This document shows, piece by piece, positions 52,130 to 60,812 of a stretch of 64,000 nt of DNA. Below the pieces are notes generated by a model. The model saw nothing but the letters and a program-made list of their open reading frames with translations. It did not search any database and was not told where the DNA came from. This stretch comes from CAZKUN01 sp964555935 (GTDB taxonomy: Bacteria; Armatimonadota; Zipacnadia; Zipacnadales; VGFC01). The DNA lies in contig CAZKUN010000007.1 in assembly GCA_964555935.1 (NCBI GenBank), forward strand, positions 23,699-87,698. The letters run 5' to 3'. Position 1 is the first letter of the stretch. Every line of letters begins with the position of its first letter. Position numbers and translations under genes: made by a program.

Positions 52130-52759
52130 TTACTCGCCTTGCGCGACCGCCCAGAGGCACCCGCGCTTCAGCATGAGCTGGAATGTCTCGTTCTTGCACG
52201 CCTCGGGGTCATGCCCGAGCGCGATATACACGACCGTGCCCTCGCCCCACGTCTTCGTCCACGCCACCGGCATCTTGTCGCCCTGCCAGAGCGCCGACGC
52301 GAGGATGTCCACGCGCGGATCGTAATCGGTGATGTACTGCTCGTCCTTCACGCAGAACTCGCTAAGACCCTCGGTGATCGGGTGCTCCGGATCGACCACG
52401 CTGACCTGGTAATCGCGATACGCCGGGTGCGTGATGAACCATCCGCCGACCATCGCCCGATACTCCGGGCAACCGCGGAAGCTGTCTCCCGCCGAGTGGA
52501 TCCCAAGGTACGCCTTCCCGGACGCGACCCAGTTCAGCAGGCCATTCTTCTGCGCGTCGGATATTTCGCCGACCGTGTAGTAGAACACGATCAGGTCGTA
52601 CTCATCCAAGCCCGGCGCCTCCAGCACCGACAGGTCCTCGTCGACGCGCGTGACGTCCAGCTCCTCCATCCCTCGCAGCACCGGCTCGACAACATCCGCG
52701 CAGCCTATCGCATCGTGGATCTCTCCACCGGCAAATAACAGCGTCTTGATCTTAGACAC
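52130..52759 (-). CDS. ThuA-like domain protein
   Basis: A 209-residue protein with a GTG start (SD AAAGGAAG 6 bases upstream). The family signs are LLFAGGEIHD at the N-terminus, DEYDLIVFYYTVGE, and LGIHSAGDSFRG in the middle, matching the ThuA (trehalose utilisation) class-I-glutamine-amidotransferase-like fold. ThuA-like proteins are linked to sugar catabolism, often near Gfo/Idh/MocA dehydrogenases, as here on the opposite strand. Confidence 0.82.
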   Translation of the reverse strand: MSKIKTLLFAGGEIHDAIGCADVVEPVLRGMEELDVTRVDEDLSVLEAPGLDEYDLIVFYYTVGEISDAQKNGLLNWVASGKAYLGIHSAGDSFRGCPEYRAMVGGWFITHPAYRDYQVSVVDPEHPITEGLSEFCVKDEQYITDYDPRVDILASALWQGDKMPVAWTKTWGEGTVVYIALGHDPEACKNETFQLMLKRGCLWAVAQGE

Positions 52760-52927
52760 GGTGTATCTTCCTTTCTTCCCTCACCCAGGAAACTCGTAGA
52801 GTTGCCAGGGCGAGGGTTCCGTATCTTGCAGGGCTTGCCCTTCACCGTGAGGAACGAGCAGAACCACATCACGAGCACCAAACGCGGCGGCTTTACGTCG
52901 CTGTGCGAGTTGACAAGGAGACCCTCG

Positions 52928-54007
52928 ATGGCTGACAAGCTGCGCTGCGGAATCATCGGCACGGGCATGATCGGCAAGACCCATGTCAACCGCTACAACG
53001 ACATCGCCGAGGCTGAGATCGTCGCGGTCTGCGACCTCAGGGAAGACGAGGCCCAGCGAGTCGCCGCCGCGAATGGCATCCCCGCCGTCTACGTCGACTA
53101 CAAGGAGATGCTGAAGATCGAGGAGATCGACATCATCGATGTCTGCCTCCCGAACGAACTCCACTGCCCCGTCACCTGCGATGCGCTCAAGGCCGGCAAG
53201 CACGTCTACTGCGAGAAGCCCATGGCCAACAGCGCGGCCGAGGCCCGAAAAATGCTCAAGACCGCCGAAGAGACCGGCAATACGCTCATGATCCAGCTCG
53301 GCACTCTCTTCGGCAACGATGCCCACGCCGCCAAGCGCGTGATAGACGCCGGAATGCTCGGCAAGATCTACTACGCCAAGTCCAGCTACTACCGTCGCCG
53401 CGGCCGGTGCTACGTTGATGGCTACGCGACCCCCGCCTTCGTGCAGAAGGAGGTCGCCGGTGGCGGCGCGCTCGCCGACATGGGCGTCTACCACCTCGGG
53501 CTGATGGTCTGGTTGCTTGGAAACCCGGAAGTGAAGACGGTCTCCGCCAGCACCTTCCAGGAAATCCCGATGGACAAGAAGCGCGCCAAGGAGTCCGGCT
53601 ACAGCGTCGAAGAGTTCGCCACGGGCTTCATCCGCTTCGAGGGCGACATCACCATGTTCTTCGAGGAAGCGTGGGCCACGCACATGGAGGGCGAGGGCAC
53701 AGGTTTCCGCGTCTTCGGCTCCGAGGGCGGCGTGCGGGTCGATCCCTTCGCCTTCTACACCGACATCGGCGGCATGCAGGCGGACGTCAACTTCAACGTC
53801 GGCATGTACGAGGGCCGCGAGGGTCTGATTCAGGGCGATGAGCACAAGGCCATGCGCAACCAGCAGATGAACCTCGTCTGGCACCTGCTTGGCCGCGTGC
53901 CGCTGATCGACACCGCGCCGATCGCCTGCAAAGTCGCCGAGATCACCGAAGCCATGTACAAGTCATCCGACGCCGACCGCGAGGTCAGAGTCCCGAAACG
54001 GAAGTAG
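52928..54007 (+). CDS. Gfo/Idh/MocA family oxidoreductase
   Basis: A 359-residue NAD(P)-dependent dehydrogenase-like protein. The Rossmann motif is IIGTGMIGKTHVNRY, the catalytic Lys lies in YCEKPMAN, and GGGALADMGVYHLG is the conserved metal/His region. AAGGAG at 52915-52920, 7 bases before the ATG, sets the start. It heads a plus-strand run with a LarA-like gene, a glycosidase-like gene, a nitrilase and an NAD synthetase. Substrate unknown. Confidence 0.88.
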   Translation: MADKLRCGIIGTGMIGKTHVNRYNDIAEAEIVAVCDLREDEAQRVAAANGIPAVYVDYKEMLKIEEIDIIDVCLPNELHCPVTCDALKAGKHVYCEKPMANSAAEARKMLKTAEETGNTLMIQLGTLFGNDAHAAKRVIDAGMLGKIYYAKSSYYRRRGRCYVDGYATPAFVQKEVAGGGALADMGVYHLGLMVWLLGNPEVKTVSASTFQEIPMDKKRAKESGYSVEEFATGFIRFEGDITMFFEEAWATHMEGEGTGFRVFGSEGGVRVDPFAFYTDIGGMQADVNFNVGMYEGREGLIQGDEHKAMRNQQMNLVWHLLGRVPLIDTAPIACKVAEITEAMYKSSDADREVRVPKRK

Positions 54008-54022
54008 GCAAGAGCCAACCAC

Positions 54023-55306
54023 ATGACAACCGTACTTGATAGAGATAAGGAAGCGCTGAAGAATGTCGAGCTGATGATCCTCGAGCAGGACATGCCGAGC
54101 GAGAAGCTCGATGATCCGGCGGCGGCGATGCGAGAGGCCGTTTGCTCATCAGGCCTCCCCGCGCGCATCAAGCCGGGCATGAGCGTATGCATCGGCGCCG
54201 GCAGCCGCGGCATCGCCAACATGCCGATCATGCTGCGGACAGTCGCCGAGATCGTCCGCGAGCAGGGCGCGGAGCCCTTCTTCATCCCCGCGATGGGCAG
54301 TCACGGCGGCGCGACCGCCGGGGGCCAGTTGGAGTTGCTCGGCGACCTCGGTGTCACCGTCGAATCGGTGGGGGCTCCGATTCGGGCGACGATGGACACC
54401 GTCCAGCTCGGGGAGACGCCCCAGGGCGTGCCCGTCTTCATGGACAGGTACGCTGCCGCCGCCGATGGCGTCATAGCCGTCAACCGCATCAAGTCTCACA
54501 CAGACCATCGCGGCGTGACCGAGAGCGGCCCCACCAAGATGCTCGCCATCGGTTTCGGCAAGCAGCAGATGGCCTCGCGGGTTCACCCGTACGGCGCCGA
54601 TGGGCTGACGAACATCATCCCCGCCGCGGCCGAGATCATGCTCCGCGAGCGCCCCGTGCTCGGCGGTATCGCCATCATCGACAACGCCTACGCCCAGACC
54701 GCCGAGATCCACGTGCTCGAACTCGATGGTTGGCGCGAGGCCGAAATCAAGCTCCTCAAACGCTCCAAGGAACTCGCCGGGAGCCTGCCGTTTGATGTCA
54801 TCGACGTCTGCGTCCTGATGCGCATCGGCAAGGAGATCAGCGGCACCTGTCTCGATGCCAATGTCGTCGCTCGCATCATGATGGATGGCGTCGAGGAGCC
54901 GCCCTCGCCCAAGATTCACACCCTCGCCGCGCTCGATCTCACCGATGCCTCCCACGGCAACGCGGTCGGAATCGGGCTCTGCGACGTGACGGTCAAGCGC
55001 CTGGCTGACAAGATCGACTTCGACGCGATGTACACAAACGCCATCACGGCAACATTCTTCAACCGCTGCAAGCTGCCGATGGTCCTGCCGACCGACGAGC
55101 GCCTGCTTCAAGTCTCTCTCGGCACGCTCGACGACCATCGCCGCGTGGCGCCGAGGCTGTGCATCATCGAGGACACGCTGAAGCTCGACCGCCTGTGGGT
55201 CTCGCCCGCGCTGGCCGAGGATGCCAAGGACAATGCCAACGTCCGCGTCGTCTCGGGCCCGCACCCGCTCGCATTTGACGATGAGGGCGCGCTGAGCCTG
55301 CCGTAG
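54023..55306 (+). CDS. LarA-like (DUF2088, lactate racemase-type) protein
   Basis: A 427-residue protein of the LarA/DUF2088 superfamily. GAGSRGIANMPIM and PAMGSHGGATAGG match the N-terminal nucleotide-binding region, and NRIKSHTDHRGVTESGPTKM (about 155-174) is the family's His/Lys-containing site, in which the Lys of true LarA carries the nickel-pincer cofactor. No larB/larC/larE maturation genes are visible in the window. The activity could be an isomerase or racemase of a hydroxy- or sugar acid. It follows the dehydrogenase gene by 15 bases. Confidence 0.75.
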   Translation: MTTVLDRDKEALKNVELMILEQDMPSEKLDDPAAAMREAVCSSGLPARIKPGMSVCIGAGSRGIANMPIMLRTVAEIVREQGAEPFFIPAMGSHGGATAGGQLELLGDLGVTVESVGAPIRATMDTVQLGETPQGVPVFMDRYAAAADGVIAVNRIKSHTDHRGVTESGPTKMLAIGFGKQQMASRVHPYGADGLTNIIPAAAEIMLRERPVLGGIAIIDNAYAQTAEIHVLELDGWREAEIKLLKRSKELAGSLPFDVIDVCVLMRIGKEISGTCLDANVVARIMMDGVEEPPSPKIHTLAALDLTDASHGNAVGIGLCDVTVKRLADKIDFDAMYTNAITATFFNRCKLPMVLPTDERLLQVSLGTLDDHRRVAPRLCIIEDTLKLDRLWVSPALAEDAKDNANVRVVSGPHPLAFDDEGALSLP

Positions 55307-55321
55307 CGAGGAGCGACGAAA

Positions 55322-56902
55322 ATGGTCGCGTGTAGACTATCGATTGCCCTCGCGGCCCTGTCGGTCGCGACCCTTGCAGCCGCCCAACGCCCGCTGCCTT
55401 GGAGGGGACCGGACATGCCCAAGATGACGGGTCTGATCCAGAACCAGGACTGCACCGACTTCTTCGGCCAGCACGACGTCGCCGGCGGCGACGGCGGCGC
55501 GATGCTCGACGCCTACATCGACACCCTCGCCGAGGCGGGCGTGACGGTGATGATGGTCAACACCAACGCGCGCAAGACCAACTACAAGAGCGATGTCTGG
55601 GAGTCGTTCTGGGACGGCTACGATCCCGAAGGCGCCGACGACCAGCCCATCTTCGCGTCGATTCCCGCCGACCGCAGGGACGGCTATCGGAAGCTGATCC
55701 ATAGCATGTGGGCGCTGGACGACCAAGGCGTCGATTACCCCGCCCGGGCCGCTGAGCACTGCCGCGCGCGAGGGATCTCGCCGTGGATCACCCTCCGCAT
55801 GAACGACGTGCATGATAACGACAACCTCGCCCACCCCTTCCACGGCGAGCTGTGGCGAGACGCGAAGTACCATCGAGGCGGGCCGCCGACTTACTATTCT
55901 CGCGGCCTCGATTACGCTCACCCGGAGGTCCGAGAGACTTACCGCACCCTCGTCTCGGAGACCCTTTCGCGCTACGATATCGACGGACTCGAACTCGACT
56001 TCATGCGCGAGCCATACCTCTTCAAGCCCGGCGCCGAAGAGGAGGGCGCGAAGATCCTCCGCGAGTGGCTGCGTGGCGTCCGCCGCCTCGTTCACGACGC
56101 GAGCGTCCGGCGCGGGCACCCAATCTACCTCGGCGTCCGCGTCCCGTCGCGGATCGATGTCGCCCAGAGCTGGGGCCTCGACGCCGTCGGCTGGGCGAAG
56201 GACGGTCTGGTCGACCTCGTCGTGCCCACGCCCCGCTGGTCGACACTGGAGTACGACATGCCACTGGCCGAGTGGCGCGAAGCCCTCGACGGCACGGGAG
56301 TCACGCTGGCGGGCGGGCTTGAGGTGCTGCACAGGCCGCTGCCGAACGGTCCGCCGGTCCATGTCTCAACCGCGCAAGCCGCGGGCGCGGCCGCCTCGGT
56401 ACTTGCGGGCGGCGCGGATGTGGTGTACCTCTTCAACTACTTCGCGCGCGACGGCTCCCACCCGGCGTGGTCGCGCGAGGATTACATCCGCACGCTGGAC
56501 GCCATGTCGTCGCTCGTCGCGCTGAACGCCCTGCCCCGTCGTCACGCCATCACCTGGCGAGACATCACCGGTCGCGACGAGGCGTATGCTCCGCCGTTCC
56601 CGGCGGAGGGTGAGACGCTGGAGTTCGCCCTGCCGACCAGCCCGCCGCCACCCGAGGGAGCCTCGGCGTCGGTTGAGATCACCCTCGCGCAACCTCCCTC
56701 CGCGGAAGCCCCGGCCGAACTCTCGGTCAACGACCAGCCCTGCGAGTTCGATGGGCAGACGGCCAAAGGTGACGCCGAGACGGTTCTGAGATACACTGTC
56801 TCTGTCTCGGCCCTCGGCGCCGACCCGCATGACCGCATCACGATCCGCGCGACCGGCGGCAGCATCCGCGTCGTCGGCGTCGAGATCGCGATCACGCCAT
56901 AG
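55322..56902 (+). CDS. Exported GHL10-like glycosidase candidate
   Basis: A 526-residue protein with a signal peptide (LSIALAALSVATLAAAQ). The middle has TIM-barrel strands with family-like motifs: GISPWITLRMNDVHDN, YDIDGLELDFMREP (acid-rich), and VVPTPRWSTLEYDMP. This resembles GHL10/GH-like proteins that often belong to polysaccharide loci. The last about 110 residues (ETLEFALPT onwards) look like a small beta domain. A GAGGAG lies about 10 bases before the ATG. Substrate unknown. Confidence 0.65.
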   Translation: MVACRLSIALAALSVATLAAAQRPLPWRGPDMPKMTGLIQNQDCTDFFGQHDVAGGDGGAMLDAYIDTLAEAGVTVMMVNTNARKTNYKSDVWESFWDGYDPEGADDQPIFASIPADRRDGYRKLIHSMWALDDQGVDYPARAAEHCRARGISPWITLRMNDVHDNDNLAHPFHGELWRDAKYHRGGPPTYYSRGLDYAHPEVRETYRTLVSETLSRYDIDGLELDFMREPYLFKPGAEEEGAKILREWLRGVRRLVHDASVRRGHPIYLGVRVPSRIDVAQSWGLDAVGWAKDGLVDLVVPTPRWSTLEYDMPLAEWREALDGTGVTLAGGLEVLHRPLPNGPPVHVSTAQAAGAAASVLAGGADVVYLFNYFARDGSHPAWSREDYIRTLDAMSSLVALNALPRRHAITWRDITGRDEAYAPPFPAEGETLEFALPTSPPPPEGASASVEITLAQPPSAEAPAELSVNDQPCEFDGQTAKGDAETVLRYTVSVSALGADPHDRITIRATGGSIRVVGVEIAITP

Positions 56903-56925
56903 CCGCTCAAGGAGGACGCAACGCA

Positions 56926-57771
56926 ATGGAGTTCCGAGTGAGGCTGGCGCAGATAACGCCGACGCTGGGCGATGTCGAGGCCAATCTCGAACGGCACCTG
57001 GAGATCATCGGCGACGCGGAAAGCGCCGACATCGACCTCGTCGTCTTCCCGGAGATGAGCCTCTGCGGCTACCATGTCCGCGATCTCGCGGCGGAGGTCG
57101 CGCTGGTCGATGGTTCGCCTCAACTGGGCGCGCTCGCCGCTGCTACCACCAAGACCTCCGCCGTCGTGGGCTATGTCGCGGAGTCGCTGAGTTACGAGTT
57201 GCACGTGGCGGCCGGCTACTTCGACACGGGGAATCTCCTGCACGTGCACCACAAGATCTACCTGCCGACTTACGGCATGTTCGACGAGCAACGCTACTTC
57301 GCTAACGGGCACCACGTCCGCGCCTTCGACGCGCGCCTTGCGCCCATGGGGATGCTCATCTGTGAGGACGTCTGGCACCCGTCAAACCCCTACATCCTCG
57401 CCCACGACGGCGCGCAGGTGATCGTCGTCATCGCCAACAGCCCCGCCCGAGGCCCGCGTGACGGCAGCTGGGACACCGCGGAGGCGTATGAGGCGATGCT
57501 CCGCACGTACGCCGAGCTGTTCGGGTGCTATGTCATCTTCGTGAATCGCGTCGGCTATGAAGAGGGCATTCACTTTTGGGGTGGCTCGCGCGTCATCGCT
57601 CCCAGCGGCGCTGAGGCTGCCCGCGCGCCACTGGGCGAGGAAGCTCTCGTCGATGCCACCATCGATCTCGAGCAAGTGCGACTGGCCCGCATCGCCACGC
57701 CGCTCCTGGCCGACGAAAACCTGGACCTGACCATTCGAGAGTTGAAGAGGATTCGCGATGAGCGCGCTTGA
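56926..57771 (+). CDS. Nitrilase-superfamily amidohydrolase, probable glutaminase partner of NadE
   Basis: A 281-residue carbon-nitrogen hydrolase. The Glu-Lys-Cys triad is clear: Glu43 (FPEMSLCGY), Lys110 (HHKIYLPTYG), Cys146 (ICEDVWHP). The stretch PTYGMFDEQRYF matches the glutaminase domain of glutamine-dependent NAD synthetases, which are usually one long protein. Here the synthetase domain is the next gene, which overlaps this one by 14 bases, so the two likely work together to pass ammonia to NadE. AAGGAGG lies 10 bases before the ATG. Confidence 0.83.
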   Translation: MEFRVRLAQITPTLGDVEANLERHLEIIGDAESADIDLVVFPEMSLCGYHVRDLAAEVALVDGSPQLGALAAATTKTSAVVGYVAESLSYELHVAAGYFDTGNLLHVHHKIYLPTYGMFDEQRYFANGHHVRAFDARLAPMGMLICEDVWHPSNPYILAHDGAQVIVVIANSPARGPRDGSWDTAEAYEAMLRTYAELFGCYVIFVNRVGYEEGIHFWGGSRVIAPSGAEAARAPLGEEALVDATIDLEQVRLARIATPLLADENLDLTIRELKRIRDERA

Positions 57772-58579
57772 CATCGACTGCCCTCTGGTTGAGCAGACCC
57801 TCTGCGGTTTCATCAACGAGGAGATCGGCAAATTCGGCGTGGGCAAGGCCGTCTTCGGCATGTCCGGCGGGATCGACTCCACCGTCTCCGCCTACCTTGC
57901 CGCGCGGGCTCTCGGGCCTGAGAACGTGCTGGGCATTATCATGCCATACAAACTCAGCAACCCCGAAAGCCAGGCGCACGCCGAACTGGCCGCCGTCGAC
58001 CTCGGCATCGAGACGCTGGTTGTCGACATCACCCCAATGATCGATGCCTACTTTGAGGTCTTCCCCGACGCCGACAACTCCCGGCGCGGCAACAAGATGG
58101 CTCGCGAGCGCATGACGATCCTCTACGATCACTCCGCTCGCCTGGGTGCCATGGTCCTTGGGACCAGCAATAAGACCGAGATCCTCCTCGGCTACACGAC
58201 GATCTGGGGCGACATGGCCAGCGCCATCAACCCGATCGGTGACCTCTACAAGACCCAGCTCTGGCAGCTTGCCCGCCATCTCAACGTGCCCGCGCCCATC
58301 ATCGACAAGAAACCCTCGGCCGACCTCTGGGAGGGCCAGACCGACGAGGGAGAGTTGGGATTCACCTACGAGGATGTCGACAAAGTCTTCTACGAGCTAA
58401 TCGACCGCCGCCGCAAGGTTGATGAGATCGTCGCCGATGGCTTCGACCGGGCTTTCGTCGAGAAAGCCTATCGCATGGTCCGCGATTCACAATACAAGCG
58501 GCGCATGCCTCTCATCGCGAAGCTCTCACACCGCAGCATGGACCGCGACTTTCGTTACTCGCGCGACTGGGGTCGGTAG
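57758..58579 (+). CDS. nadE: NAD+ synthetase
   Basis: A 273-residue synthetase of the N-type ATP pyrophosphatase family. The PP-loop SGGIDSTV (36-43) binds ATP, and GTSNKTEILLGY and KKPSADLWEGQTDE are family signatures. It adenylates nicotinic acid adenine dinucleotide and amidates it to NAD, with ammonia from the overlapping nitrilase product if the two form a complex. Translation is likely coupled, because the ATG lies 14 bases inside the previous gene, behind a GAGG. Confidence 0.92.
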   Translation: MSALDIDCPLVEQTLCGFINEEIGKFGVGKAVFGMSGGIDSTVSAYLAARALGPENVLGIIMPYKLSNPESQAHAELAAVDLGIETLVVDITPMIDAYFEVFPDADNSRRGNKMARERMTILYDHSARLGAMVLGTSNKTEILLGYTTIWGDMASAINPIGDLYKTQLWQLARHLNVPAPIIDKKPSADLWEGQTDEGELGFTYEDVDKVFYELIDRRRKVDEIVADGFDRAFVEKAYRMVRDSQYKRRMPLIAKLSHRSMDRDFRYSRDWGR

Positions 58580-58601
58580 TCGCGCCGACCAGGACTCAGT
58601 C

Positions 58602-58871
58602 ATGCCCTTCTCTCGTGACACGTCCCCCGAAGCTCGCGCCATCCTCATCAAGAGGATGCGTGAGATGACGCCAACCGAGAAGTCGCGCCAGATGTGGGCG
58701 CTCACCCATACAGCGCGAGAGCTGTCACTTTCCGGCATCCGGCACCGTTACCCCGACGCAACCGACGATGAGATCCGTTGGCGCTTTACCGCTCTGCTGC
58801 ATGGTAGGGACACGGCGCGGAAGATGTACGGATGGGACCCGGACGAGACCGGAGGCGATCATGACGGCTGA
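58602..58871 (+). CDS. Small conserved protein next to a broken nucleotidyltransferase gene
   Basis: An 89-residue, highly charged helical protein (SPEARAILIKRMREMTPTEK, ALTHTARELSLSGIRHRYPD, DEIRWRFTALLHGRDTARKM). This arrangement of a small helical protein directly before a nucleotidyltransferase gene is known in many bacteria and looks like a two-gene module, perhaps toxin-antitoxin-like. The next gene begins 11 bases before this one stops. The role is unproven. Confidence 0.6.
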   Translation: MPFSRDTSPEARAILIKRMREMTPTEKSRQMWALTHTARELSLSGIRHRYPDATDDEIRWRFTALLHGRDTARKMYGWDPDETGGDHDG

Positions 58872-59255
58872 GCAAGACGCCGCCCTCCGAGTCCTGGAGA
58901 TACTCGAGGACATGGGTGTCGGCTACGTCGTCGGGGGATCGTACGCCAGCTCTGTGCACGGCGTGCCTCGCTCAACGAACGACTTGGACCTCACGGCGGC
59001 GAGGTCTCCGATGTTCAGTGGCGCGACGTGCTCCAAGTGCTCGTAGCGCAGGCCAGCCGGCTCGACATGGGGTACCTTCATCAGGAAGCACAGCGGATGG
59101 GTCTGGACGTTCTGCTCATCGCTGCTCTGGACGAGGCCGAGCAGGCGCGCCAGACCGAATGGCCGGAGCCGTCTTCGCCCTCATGCCCGACCCGAGGATG
59201 TGGTAAGACTTCCGTACAGGTCACCACACCGTTACGAGGGCGCGTGGGCGCATGA
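58861..59255 (+). pseudogene. Nucleotidyltransferase (AbiEii-like) gene with internal deletion and frame change
   Basis: The frame starting at 58861 encodes LRVLEILEDMGVGYVVGGSY, ASSVHGVPRSTNDLDLTA, the start of a nucleotidyltransferase with the GGS and D-x-D motif, but it stops at 59046 after 61 codons. The next frame, from about 58997, reads GGEVSDVQWRDVLQVLVAQA, then MGLDVLLIAALDEAEQA, which is the C-terminal end of the same family. Between the D-x-D and GGEVSD motifs members usually have about 80-100 residues, so that part is missing and the frame has shifted at the junction near 58999. The gene is probably non-functional. Confidence 0.7.
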
Positions 59256-60811
59256 AACTCCGTCGCTTGCTGATCGCCGCGTACGTCATTGCCGGCGCCT
59301 TCGGGCTCGCGGCGACCGTATTCTGGCTGCGTCCGGGGCACGCGGCGCCCGATACCGTCCGATTGGCGCCCTTGGGCCTCGGTTTCGCGCTCGTGGCCGC
59401 CCTCACCACCGCGAACCTCCTCGTGCGCTGGCTGCGCTGGCACCTCCTGACGCGGTGTCTGGGGCTGTCCGTGCCCACGCGGTTGAGCGTCCGTCTCTAC
59501 GCGGTCACGCTACCCACGCTGGCCACTCCGTTCTCCGCAGGCGAACTCATACGCGTCGCCCTATTGGCCCGGCACCATCCTGGTCGGCGGGTTGGCCGCG
59601 CGGCCACGGCCGTCTGGATGCTTGAGCGGCTGTCCGACGTGATCGCCTTGGGCTTCTTCGTGCTAGTCGCGGTTCAGGCGTGGTCGCTGGTTGCCGCAGG
59701 CCTGCTGATGCTGGGAGCCCTGGGCTACCTGCTCCGGAATCGTCACGCGCTTCTCGAGCCCGCGTCGCTTGTTGGCATCGCCACGAGTACGGTCTTCGCA
59801 TGGTCGCTGCCCATCGCTGGGCTCTGGGCGATGTTTGCCTTGCTCGGGGAGCCTATCACGGCCGCCGCCGCCGCGTATGGCTTCTCGAAGGGGACGCTCT
59901 GCGGCGGGTTGACGGGAGTGCCGATGGGTGCCGGCGTTGCCGGCTCGGCGATGATCGTCCACCTCCGAGCCGCTGGAGCCGCGGCGAGCCTGACCCCGAT
60001 CGCCATCGCCGCATTTCGCGCCGCCACGGCGTGGTACGCCGTTGCGTTGGGGGCCCTGGTGCTCGTGCTGTGGCGCCGCGAGATCAGCGCCGGAGCCCCG
60101 GTTGGGTCGCGCCACTTCGACGAACTCGCACCAGCGTATTCGGAGGAAATCCCCGAGCATGTCCGCGCGCGACTGCTCGAGCGCAAGACAAGCGCCATGC
60201 GTGACGGCTTGGGCGATCTCCCCCCTCAATCCACGCACGGTCTAGACATCGGCTGCGGCCAGGGATGGTACGCGGAGGCAATGGGCTCTGAGGGCTATGA
60301 TATGCTCGCCTGCGATGCCTCGTCCGGCCAGATTGGCGCCGCGCGAGCCGCTGATGGTGTCGACGCCGTCGTCGGCGACGCCACGGCATTGCCCTTTGAT
60401 GCCGGCCGCTTCGACTTCGCCTACAGCATCAACATGATCCACCACATCGGTGATGCGGGCGCCCAGGAAGAAGCCCTCCGCGAGGCAATTCGCGTTCTGA
60501 AGCCGGGCGGCCGTTTCTTCCTGCACGAAATCAACACGGAGAACCCGCTCTTCCGCTTCTATATGGGTTACGTCTTCCCGCTCGTCCGCCGGATCGACGA
60601 GGGCACCGAGCGGTGGGTCCGCCCATCTCGCCTGCCTGAGGTGGACGGCGCCACGTGGTCGACGCAGGTCCGCTACATGACCTTCATCCCAGACTTCGTA
60701 CCCGCATCACTCATGCCGCTTGCCGCCAGGCTCGAATCTTGGCTTGAGCGTTCGTCGCTGCGCCAGTGGAGCGCGCACTACATCGCCTGCCTCACGAAGG
60801 AGGCGGGTTAG
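59252..60811 (+). CDS. Flippase-like membrane domain (LPG synthase/UPF0104 type) fused to a class I methyltransferase
   Basis: A 519-residue protein. Residues about 1-280 hold seven to eight membrane helices with the UPF0104 signature pattern (RWLRWHLLTRCLGLS, TLPTLATPFSAGELIRVALL, TAVWMLERLSDVIALGFF). Residues about 290-515 are a SAM-dependent methyltransferase: GLDIGCGQGWYAEAMGSE (motif I), ATALPFDAGRFDFAYS (motif IV), AIRVLKPGGRFFLHE (post-motif). Lipid-linked substrates are a reasonable guess. The next gene starts 1 base after this stop. A GAGGG lies about 11 bases upstream. I know of no named family with this pairing. Confidence 0.8.
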   Translation: MKLRRLLIAAYVIAGAFGLAATVFWLRPGHAAPDTVRLAPLGLGFALVAALTTANLLVRWLRWHLLTRCLGLSVPTRLSVRLYAVTLPTLATPFSAGELIRVALLARHHPGRRVGRAATAVWMLERLSDVIALGFFVLVAVQAWSLVAAGLLMLGALGYLLRNRHALLEPASLVGIATSTVFAWSLPIAGLWAMFALLGEPITAAAAAYGFSKGTLCGGLTGVPMGAGVAGSAMIVHLRAAGAAASLTPIAIAAFRAATAWYAVALGALVLVLWRREISAGAPVGSRHFDELAPAYSEEIPEHVRARLLERKTSAMRDGLGDLPPQSTHGLDIGCGQGWYAEAMGSEGYDMLACDASSGQIGAARAADGVDAVVGDATALPFDAGRFDFAYSINMIHHIGDAGAQEEALREAIRVLKPGGRFFLHEINTENPLFRFYMGYVFPLVRRIDEGTERWVRPSRLPEVDGATWSTQVRYMTFIPDFVPASLMPLAARLESWLERSSLRQWSAHYIACLTKEAG

Positions 60812-60812
60812 C

